The position numbers and the translations under genes are program-made. The notes below the pieces were generated by a model. The model did no database searches, had not been told where the DNA came from, and worked only from the letters and a program-made list of their open reading frames with translations. A DNA stretch of 6,140 bases from Lachnospiraceae bacterium (GTDB lineage: Bacteria > Bacillota_A > Clostridia > Lachnospirales > Lachnospiraceae). The DNA is taken from contig JAISHZ010000385.1 in NCBI GenBank assembly GCA_031262285.1, forward strand, positions 1 through 6,140, given 5' to 3'. Of the stretch, positions 1-5,540 are shown one piece after another (the stretch's first letter is position 1; each line of letters opens with the position of its first letter).

Positions 1-294
1 GGTCACGGCAATATTTTATATGATGGTTCTATGCAAAAGATTAAGCGACAGTTTGACACTTACCGTACGATGACGGTGGCATTTTTACCTGCTGCAAATC
101 CGGTCGCCGTCGAGGGGACAAGTATCCTCTCATGGAGCAATGGACGCGCCGTTTATCGCCTTGATATGGCAAAAACCACTGTTGCTGCAGTAATGACCGT
201 TTTAAGTGCTCAATTAGACATACAGGATATGACGGTTGATAGTCCTCCACTCGAGGAGGTCGTCGCAGGACTATATCGGGAGCACGGACTATGA
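1..294 (+). CDS. ABC-2 type exporter ATP-binding protein, C-terminal part (5' end outside window)
   Basis: This is the last 97 codons of a gene entering from the left; the reading frame is open from base 1 and ends at TGA 292-294. The ATPase would energise export by the two permeases that follow. The Walker A, signature and Walker B regions are outside the window, so assignment rests on the tail: an ILYDG segment near the left edge, then a regulatory C-terminal domain ending in a conserved-looking block (MTVDSPPLEEVVAGLYREHG). That ending is typical, from memory, of COG4586-type ATPases paired with COG4587/COG3694 permeases. The stop overlaps the next start as ATGA, indicating translational coupling. 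The first internal ATG (31) is not the true start, because family similarity continues upstream of it. The substrate cannot be read from the sequence; related systems have been linked to drug or viologen export. Confidence 0.85.
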   Translation, partial: GHGNILYDGSMQKIKRQFDTYRTMTVAFLPAANPVAVEGTSILSWSNGRAVYRLDMAKTTVAAVMTVLSAQLDIQDMTVDSPPLEEVVAGLYREHGL

Positions 295-1112
295 GTAGAA
301 TCCATTTTCAAAAGTCATACCTATCTTTATTCAAGATGCGCGTAATAGCGGGTCTTCAATACCGTGCGGCGGCATGGGCGGGCGTGGCGACGCAGCTTTT
401 CTTTGGGTTTATGTTTATCATGATATACAAAGCCTTTTACGCCTCGTCTAATACCGCGACGCCCATGGAATGGTCGCAGCTTGTGTCATATATATGGCTA
501 CAACAAGCTTTTTTAGGGATTATCATGCTTTGGTATCAAGATGGTGAACTCCTTAGCGCTATCACAAGCGGCAACGTGGCTTATGAACTATGTCGTCCGT
601 ATGGATTATTTTCTTTTTGGGTCGTGCGGTTGCTTGCCATGAGGCTGTCAAATGTACTGCTACGTTGTTTGCCGATCTTGATCATCGCTTCTTTATTGCC
701 GGTAAGTTATCGCATGAGTTTTCCGGCCTCACCCATGGCTGCATTCCTGTTTATGTTATCGCTATAGATATCACTATTATAGATTACTGCAATATCCATA
801 TTTATTTATATCCTCAACTTTGTCAAACTCTCGACACTTTGCGCGCGTCTCATGATCGGCGTAGCGGCAGAGTTTTTGCAAGGTAACGTAATACCCGTCC
901 CACTGATGCCAATGTGGCTACAAAACATTTTAAACTGGCTGCCATTTCGCTATACATCCGATTTGCCTTTCCGCATTTATTCGGGGAATATCGTCGGAAT
1001 GGATGCTTTGTTTCAAATCAGCATTGAAATCCTATGGGTTATCGCTTTATTCATGCTCGGCGCATGGACTTTTCGGCGCGTGTTGCGGCGCATTGTGATA
1101 CAGGGGGGATAG
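291..1112 (+). pseudogene. ABC-2 family permease (COG4587-like), interrupted by two in-frame TAG codons
   Basis: This would be the first membrane subunit of the exporter. The frame runs from ATG 291 to TAG 1110-1112, 273 codon positions plus the stop, about the usual length for ABC2_membrane_6 permeases. Two internal TAGs interrupt it, at 765-767 (codon 159) and 780-782 (codon 164). Both halves look like one protein in one frame. The first 158 residues include hydrophobic segments near 30-46, 65-82 and 120-136 and the block SGNVAYELCRP. The segment after the second stop (codons 165-187) is hydrophobic. The tail has LNWLPFRYTSDLPFRIY and ends in RRIVIQGG, a typical family ending. No bases are gained or lost relative to the expected family spacing, so these look like point nonsense changes rather than frameshifts. 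A reinitiation start at ATG 852 has no visible Shine-Dalgarno. Alternatives are sequence error, amber suppression, or two fragments acting together. Confidence 0.75.
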
Positions 1113-1197
1113 AAAACAGTTTTTTCGTAGCGATTTGCGCTTTTTGTGTATAAATTCAAGCATAAATTTGATTTGGGTGTCATACATAAGTTGACTT

Positions 1198-1252
1198 CCG
1201 GTTACTCCGTGCCCTCGCAACCGGCACGAATCATGAACTTAACGAAAGGTTG
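1198..1252 (+). other. Competing short hairpins in the gap before permease 2
   Basis: The gap between the two permeases (1113-1260) is 148 nt, long for subunits of one exporter. It contains CCGGTT (1198-1203) with AACCGG (1219-1224), and CGTGCC (1208-1213) with GGCACG (1223-1228). These 6-bp stems overlap and cannot form together. A third pairing is possible between CAACC (1218-1222) and GGTTG (1248-1252), which includes the last two bases of the AAAGG ribosome binding site (1245-1249) of the next gene. A role in translation control is inference only; the stems are short and could be chance. I see no convincing promoter or terminator in this gap. Confidence 0.25.
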
Positions 1253-1260
1253 TTTATCCT

Positions 1261-2040
1261 ATGCTTTATTTTCGTTACATACGTATCTTGATAAAATCTT
1301 TCATGCAATATCGCTTATCTCTATGGCTGACAACGATCGGCCAGTTCTTCGTATCCTTTTTTGCCTTTATTGGTATGTATCTATTGTTTGAGCAATTCGG
1401 ATCAATTGCCGGATGGAGTTTTGGAGAAGCGGCACTTATGTTTGCCGTGGTACTGATTGCCTTTTCCATTACGGAATGTTACGCTCGCGGGTTTGATTTG
1501 TTCAGCAGAATTGTAAAAAGCGGTGATTTTGACCGTATTCTGCTACGCCCCAGCAGTACTGTTTTACAAATCCTCGGTTCCAATTTTGAAATCTCTCGTT
1601 TGGGAAGGTTTGTTGAAAGTGTTGTTGTATTGTGGATTGCGATCACACTGCTAGATATACCGTGGACTATCACCAAAGTAACTACGCTGATTCTGATGGT
1701 ACTCAGCGGTATTTTCATATTCACCGGCATCATTATCTTAGGTGCGACGGTATGCTTTTTCACCGTGGAAGGTTTGGAATTTATCAATATTTTTACCGAC
1801 GGCGGACGCGAGATCGCACAGTACCCGCTAACTATTTATCCCAAATGGGTGATGCGATTTTTCACGTTCATCATACCGTTTGGCAGTTTTAACTATCTAC
1901 CGCTGCTCTATTTAACCGGACGTGCGACAGAGCATGTTACGCTGTATATGCTCTCCCCCTTGTTCGGTATAGTCTTTTTGTTTCCATGTCTGTTTATATG
2001 GAGGCTTGGGGTCAAACGATATTTAAGTACAGGGAATTGA
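1261..2040 (+). CDS. ABC-2 family transporter permease (COG3694-like), intact
   Basis: This is the second membrane subunit of the exporter, 259 residues, the usual length for the family. About six hydrophobic segments are visible, near residues 22-43, 57-73, 116-132, 140-168, 195-212 and 228-248. Characteristic blocks are RGFDLFSRIVKSGDFDRILL (76-95) between segments 2 and 3, TDGGREIAQYPLTIYP (179-194), and the C-terminal GVKRYLSTGN (250-259). These match, from memory, the COG3694/ABC2_membrane_6 pattern. ATG 1261 is supported by AAAGG at 1245-1249, 11 nt upstream, a slightly long spacing. It should form a heteromeric membrane channel with the preceding permease and the ATPase. With the first permease broken, its present function is uncertain. 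The stop is TGA 2038-2040. Confidence 0.88.
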   Translation: MLYFRYIRILIKSFMQYRLSLWLTTIGQFFVSFFAFIGMYLLFEQFGSIAGWSFGEAALMFAVVLIAFSITECYARGFDLFSRIVKSGDFDRILLRPSSTVLQILGSNFEISRLGRFVESVVVLWIAITLLDIPWTITKVTTLILMVLSGIFIFTGIIILGATVCFFTVEGLEFINIFTDGGREIAQYPLTIYPKWVMRFFTFIIPFGSFNYLPLLYLTGRATEHVTLYMLSPLFGIVFLFPCLFIWRLGVKRYLSTGN

Positions 2041-2084
2041 ACTCTAATAGTCAAGCAATCAAATAGACAATCGATATTTACCAC

Positions 2085-2094
2085 AGAAAGGGAA
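2085..2094 (+). promoter_or_regulatory. Ribosome binding site for the 160-residue gene
   Basis: AGAAAGGGAA lies 5 nt before ATG 2100. Its purine-rich core is a good Shine-Dalgarno match, and it is the main reason for accepting the unrecognised downstream frame as a gene. Confidence 0.6.
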
Positions 2095-2099
2095 CCCTC

Positions 2100-2582
2100 A
2101 TGGAATACCAGCAACTCTTTGCATTTGCGATGAGGCAAAAAGCCAGAATTTACGAAAAATGCGGGGAATATCATGCAAACGCAACGTCACTATCTCCCAC
2201 GGCAGCCCATCCCAACTTGAAAACCAACAAAATCGAAAAGTCTGTTTTCAACGTGCTTGTCAAAATGATAAGTTCCCACCCCAAACCTTCTAAGGCGTTA
2301 CAAGTGCTCAGACGAATGCAACCAACCGATCTCTCTACATCGAAGAAAGATGAAATGAGATTCCTAGGGGTAAAAGTATCACAATTACAAATATTGGCAG
2401 AAGCATTATTCAAAACGCATGACACCGGCGCGTGGCTTCCCAAAAAACACTTTGAATCTTGGAACGAACAAGACTACCACGCATACATAGAAATTTGCTA
2501 TAAGATGTATATAGTCGGAAAACAATACCAAACACCCAACCTTACCGCGCCTTCCCGTTATGGTTCGACTGGTATAAACTGA
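2100..2582 (+). CDS. Hypothetical protein, 160 residues, unrecognised
   Basis: I do not recognise this protein. It begins 59 nt after the second permease and ends at TGA 2580-2582. It has a strong ribosome binding site. It is rich in lysine and probably basic overall, with no signal peptide or membrane segment visible, so it is likely cytosolic. The N-terminal part reads as a helix (MEYQQLFAFAMRQKARIYEK), followed by a polar stretch near residues 25-45. Two further helix-like blocks follow, around 45-70 (VFNVLVKMISSHPKPSKALQ) and 85-105 (FLGVKVSQLQILAEALFK). The C-terminal third carries aromatic residues in WNEQDYHAYIEICYKMYIVG. The tail after residue 145 looks disordered. The gene could belong to the exporter transcript upstream, since the promoter seen at 2657 lies after it. 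Shorter frames on the opposite strand lack comparable start signals. Confidence 0.6.
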   Translation: MEYQQLFAFAMRQKARIYEKCGEYHANATSLSPTAAHPNLKTNKIEKSVFNVLVKMISSHPKPSKALQVLRRMQPTDLSTSKKDEMRFLGVKVSQLQILAEALFKTHDTGAWLPKKHFESWNEQDYHAYIEICYKMYIVGKQYQTPNLTAPSRYGSTGIN

Positions 2583-2746
2583 CTTTAAACGTAGATCAGC
2601 GAACGTGTGAACTGTAACCGTGAATAGCAACGCATTGCAAGCACGAAACGTATGAATTGAATTCCTATGAAAGTCATGCTACAATATGAAAACGACTAAT
2701 CAGATACTCGCAGATAGAACCAAGTAATGTTGAGATTGGAGAAAGC
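2583..2746 (+). other. Intergenic region with promoter and leader for the 687-residue gene
   Basis: These 164 nt contain no convincing gene. A clear promoter lies at 2657-2685, leaving a leader of about 55 nt before ATG 2747. A ribosome binding site GGAG (2738-2741) lies 5 nt before that ATG. A 4-bp GCAA/TTGC inverted repeat is present near 2628-2639 but has no following T-run, so it is not called as a terminator for the upstream gene. Confidence 0.6.
2657..2685 (+). promoter_or_regulatory. Sigma-A type promoter with extended -10
   Basis: The -35 box is TTGAAT (2657-2662), followed by a 17-nt spacer and the -10 box TACAAT (2680-2685). A TG at 2677-2678 gives the extended -10 pattern TGnTACAAT. 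Optimal spacing and five of six matches in the -10 make this the strongest promoter in the window. Transcription would begin near 2692 and reads toward the 687-residue gene and, with no visible terminator, possibly into hisH and hisF. Confidence 0.75.
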
Positions 2747-4810
2747 ATGGCTTCAAATACGAACGAAGATTATTTGGATAGCCTATTACAATCTATACTC
2801 AATATGGAAGAATCCACAGAAGACTCCAAAGACGAATCCACAGATGACTCTACAGAAGATTCCCAAGATGACTCCACAGATTCATCAGAAAACAAATCGC
2901 CGCAAGACGATTTGTTTTCTAATGAATTAAATACCCCTTCAACAATCGATGACATCCTCAATGCTCCTCAACAAAGCAATACCACCACCGACGAGATATC
3001 GACGACAAATGCCATTTCAATAGATGACAAAACCAATTATTTGGATGCGATGGCTGCCTATACAGATGACAAAGTCAACGAACAAAATGACTTACAGGAT
3101 GTCGATGTAAGCGATATGGAGGCGTTGCTTCGCTTTGTGGCAGAAAATCGCGAATCCTCCGATGAGGACGAATCAGAGCCATCCATGTCAGAAGATGAGA
3201 TCGAACAACTACTGGAACGAAATAAGAAGTTCGATTCATCGGTGAATACAGACATTCCATCCCCTTATGATGACCAACCAATAGATTTGACTGCGATTAA
3301 CAACCCAGACTGGGACGATATCCAGTCATTACTTCAAAAATCCGACCAAAATGAAATCATAGAAGACACGCACAGTTTCACAAACGACGATTCGCGAGAA
3401 GAGGAACCATATCAAACATCGGATTTGTATCACAAAGGATCACTGAAAGAGAAGAAACCCAAAAAGAAGAAAAAACCTTCCAAACGAAAATCCGGGCAGA
3501 CGCAACCGGAGTCAAGCCAAAGCGAAGCGGATTCAGAAGAGCGAAACCAAACAGATCCGATTCAAGAAGAACCCCATCCCCCCAAGCACCATCGAGCGAA
3601 AAAGCCCAAAACCGACAAGCCAAAAGTCAACAAGTTCAAAACCGACAAACAAAAAGCGAATCAACAAAAAGCCGATCAACGGAAAAGCAGAAATAAGAAA
3701 CAATCGAAAAAGGACGATCGATCTATAGCATCCGAACAAAAATCGAAGAGTGATCTTTCCTTTGATTCATTAGATCTCAATGAACAAAATCCATTTACGA
3801 ATTTTGATTTTTCGCTAGACTCAAATGAATCGCAAGAAATCCCTTTGTTTGGTGCGAAGGAAACAACGGATTTACTTACAGGCGACAAGACACAAAAAGA
3901 GAAATCACAAAAGAAAAATAACAAAAAAAGCTTTTGGGCAAAGTTGAGTGATTTGTTGTGGGAAGAAGAGGAAGAACCCACGGAACCTTCCGCTTCAAAA
4001 GGCTCTGCTCCCAAAGATAAGTCCAAAAAGAAAAAGACGAAAAAAACCAATAAACCCCAAAAAGGCGGCAAAGTTTCCGGTAAAAACCAAAATGACGATG
4101 ATGAGGAAATTATCGAAAAAAAATCATCGAAACCCAAAAAACCAGCCAAGGAAAAAGCTCCTGTCGCAGCAGTAGAAACAGCGCCTTCTCCCAAGCTTTC
4201 CAAAAAGAAGATTGGCTTAGTGGCAGCAGTCTGTGTGACTTTTGGGTTAGCGGTGCTACTCTTGTCCTTTCTGGCGACGCAGGTTATGAACCGCACCAAA
4301 GCCAGAGAAGCCTATTTACAAGGCGACTTTGCACGATGCTACACAGAGTTTTATCATATGAGAAGAAATGAAGATGAAGAATATATGTTTCGCAGATCGG
4401 AGTACATCTTACGCTCGCTACTACCATTAAAAACGTATCAGATGTACATGGAGATGGGGGATAGGGTCCGCGCTTTGGATCAATTGATTCAGTTTACTTT
4501 CTATTATCCGGTTTTGCAAAAAGACTCCTTGGAATTGAACGTTACGAACGAATTTCAATCTTCTTACCAGTCAGCACTTACCCTATTGTTTGACCAATTC
4601 GGATTGACACAGGAGCAAGCTTTGGACATCGCGAACCAGCCGGACGATTTGATTTATACGAGGATGGTAACCGCCGTAGCAAATGGAGAGAACTATGAGA
4701 TATGGCGAAGTGACGAATTGCCCAATGACGAAGTCTCCGATGACGGACCACCGTACGAAAATATGCTTCCGGAGGAAGAAGGTCTACCAACCACCAATTT
4801 TTTTGAATGA
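2747..4810 (+). CDS. Large single-pass membrane protein with long disordered, charge-patterned N-terminus
   Basis: This 687-residue protein has no domain I can name with confidence. Residues 1-220 are strongly acidic and Ser/Thr/Asp rich, with a 12-residue repeat at 22-45. Residues about 225-325 are lysine-rich, with a five-residue KxK repeat at 286-310. Residues 325-390 are mixed. FWAKLSDLLWEEEEE (396-410) is followed by further Lys-rich and acidic blocks up to SKKK. One membrane segment spans about 489-511. Lysines before it suggest the N-terminal 488 residues are cytoplasmic and the last 175 lie outside. That outer part looks mostly helical (AYLQGDFARCYTEF, then LKTYQMYMEMGDRVRALDQL), vaguely TPR-like, and ends in an acidic tail. 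I recall similar C-terminal domains in Lachnospiraceae proteins of unknown function, but cannot verify this. The start ATG has GGAG 5 nt upstream and its own promoter. hisH follows after 75 nt. A role in scaffolding or cell-envelope organisation would be speculation. Confidence 0.85.
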   Translation: MASNTNEDYLDSLLQSILNMEESTEDSKDESTDDSTEDSQDDSTDSSENKSPQDDLFSNELNTPSTIDDILNAPQQSNTTTDEISTTNAISIDDKTNYLDAMAAYTDDKVNEQNDLQDVDVSDMEALLRFVAENRESSDEDESEPSMSEDEIEQLLERNKKFDSSVNTDIPSPYDDQPIDLTAINNPDWDDIQSLLQKSDQNEIIEDTHSFTNDDSREEEPYQTSDLYHKGSLKEKKPKKKKKPSKRKSGQTQPESSQSEADSEERNQTDPIQEEPHPPKHHRAKKPKTDKPKVNKFKTDKQKANQQKADQRKSRNKKQSKKDDRSIASEQKSKSDLSFDSLDLNEQNPFTNFDFSLDSNESQEIPLFGAKETTDLLTGDKTQKEKSQKKNNKKSFWAKLSDLLWEEEEEPTEPSASKGSAPKDKSKKKKTKKTNKPQKGGKVSGKNQNDDDEEIIEKKSSKPKKPAKEKAPVAAVETAPSPKLSKKKIGLVAAVCVTFGLAVLLLSFLATQVMNRTKAREAYLQGDFARCYTEFYHMRRNEDEEYMFRRSEYILRSLLPLKTYQMYMEMGDRVRALDQLIQFTFYYPVLQKDSLELNVTNEFQSSYQSALTLLFDQFGLTQEQALDIANQPDDLIYTRMVTAVANGENYEIWRSDELPNDEVSDDGPPYENMLPEEEGLPTTNFFE
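2810..2881 (+). repeat. Tandem 36-bp repeat encoding a 12-residue acidic unit, two copies
   Basis: Copies at 2810-2845 and 2846-2881 encode ESTEDSKDESTD (residues 22-33) and DSTEDSQDDSTD (34-45). They differ mostly at synonymous or conservative positions (Glu/Asp, Lys/Gln). Within each copy the S-T-[ED]-D pattern recurs at shorter spacing, and the array fades into DSSENKS. It looks like an in-frame duplication within the disordered acidic region. Confidence 0.8.
3602..3676 (+). repeat. 15-bp repeat encoding pentapeptides of KxK[TVA][DN] type
   Basis: Successive 15-nt units encode KPKTD, KPKVN, KFKTD, KQKAN and QQKAD (residues 286-310). Degenerate units QRKSR and NKKQS continue to about 3706. 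The fifth position alternates D, N, D, N, D, which suggests an underlying 30-nt (10-residue) unit. The array gives a highly basic, probably extended segment. Confidence 0.75.
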
Positions 4811-4874
4811 GATACCATCCTAGGTTACCATTCAGATACACGCCATTAAGCATAAAAGTAACCGATGCGCATAC

Positions 4875-4880
4875 AGGAGA
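4875..4880 (+). promoter_or_regulatory. Ribosome binding site that fixes the hisH start
   Basis: AGGAGA lies 5 nt before ATG 4886. It falls inside the frame extension that would result from starting at ATG 4865, so it selects the second ATG. The chosen start also gives the standard HisH N-terminus, MIAILDYDAGN. Confidence 0.85.
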
Positions 4881-4885
4881 ATCAC

Positions 4886-5521
4886 ATGATAGCGATTTTG
4901 GATTATGATGCCGGGAATATCAAAAGCGTCGAAAAAGCGATACAATATTTGGGAGAACAAGCCGTCATTACCAGAGACAAAAGCGTGATCGAACGTGCGG
5001 ACGGAGTGATCCTCCCGGGCGTAGGCGCTTTCGGGGATGCCATGGATAAACTACGGTTTTACGGACTGATCCCCATGATAACGCAGATCGCCGCATCGAA
5101 AACCCCATTTCTGGGGATTTGCCTCGGATTGCAGCTCCTATTCGAAAGCAGCGAAGAATCTCCGGGGGTAGCGGGACTTAGTTTGTTGAAAGGAAATATT
5201 CTACGCATACCGGATACAAATGACTTGAAAGTACCGCACATTGGTTGGAATGCGCTTGCCTTTCCGAAAGAGAACACACGAGGCAGACTTTTTGCAGGAA
5301 TAGAAGATCATGCATATGTATATTTTGTGCATTCCTATTATTTACACGCACAAGAGGAATCAATCGTGAAAGCGACGACCGAATATGGCGTAACGGTACA
5401 TGCTTGTGTGGAAAAAGACAACATTTTCGCCTGTCAATTCCATCCGGAAAAAAGTTCTGAGGTCGGTTTGTCCATCCTAAAAAATTTTATCAAAATCGCG
5501 AACGAACATAAACCAACATGA
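4886..5521 (+). CDS. hisH: Imidazole glycerol phosphate synthase, glutamine amidotransferase subunit HisH
   Basis: HisH hydrolyses glutamine and passes the ammonia through HisF, which converts PRFAR to imidazole glycerol phosphate and AICAR in histidine biosynthesis, in the cytosol. The 211-residue protein is of usual length. It is a class I glutamine amidotransferase. The nucleophile is Cys79 in GICLGLQLLFES, and the remaining triad residues are His186 and Glu188 in CQFHPEKSSEVG. Other family blocks are the N-terminal DYDAGNIKSVEKA, PGVGAFGDAM (44-53, oxyanion region), PHIGWN (117-122) and YVYFVHSYY. The upstream in-frame ATG at 4865 is rejected because the Shine-Dalgarno lies downstream of it and the extra seven residues do not fit the family. 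hisF follows after 19 nt. No promoter of its own is evident, so it may be read from the promoter at 2657. Confidence 0.97.
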   Translation: MIAILDYDAGNIKSVEKAIQYLGEQAVITRDKSVIERADGVILPGVGAFGDAMDKLRFYGLIPMITQIAASKTPFLGICLGLQLLFESSEESPGVAGLSLLKGNILRIPDTNDLKVPHIGWNALAFPKENTRGRLFAGIEDHAYVYFVHSYYLHAQEESIVKATTEYGVTVHACVEKDNIFACQFHPEKSSEVGLSILKNFIKIANEHKPT

Positions 5522-5540
5522 CAAAGGAAACTGACGAAAC

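Noticed and set aside
590..886. Alternative plus-strand frame spanning the amber codons of permease 1, as possible evidence of a frameshift
   Set aside because: Its translation is not permease-like, whereas frame 291-1112 continues with hydrophobic residues and family spacing on both sides of the stops.
1129..1146. Possible terminator after permease 1 (AGCG/CGCT stem followed by T-run)
   Set aside because: The stem is only 4 bp, which is too weak for an intrinsic terminator.
1146..1391. 81-codon plus-strand frame across the permease gap
   Set aside because: It lacks a ribosome binding site and overlaps the well-supported second permease in another frame. It is simply the continuation of the permease 1 frame.
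3676..4299. Long open frame on the minus strand (207 codons) inside the 687-residue gene
   Set aside because: It is the reverse complement of Lys/Glu-rich coding sequence, giving a Phe/Ser-rich translation with no start signal. The plus-strand gene explains the region.
4823..4863. Inverted repeat GGTTAC/GTAACC in the hisH leader
   Set aside because: It is only 6 bp with a 29-nt loop, no T-run and no recognisable attenuator or T-box elements. Chance is likely.
4865..4885. Upstream ATG for hisH
   Set aside because: The AGGAGA ribosome binding site lies after this ATG, and the added seven residues precede the standard HisH N-terminus.
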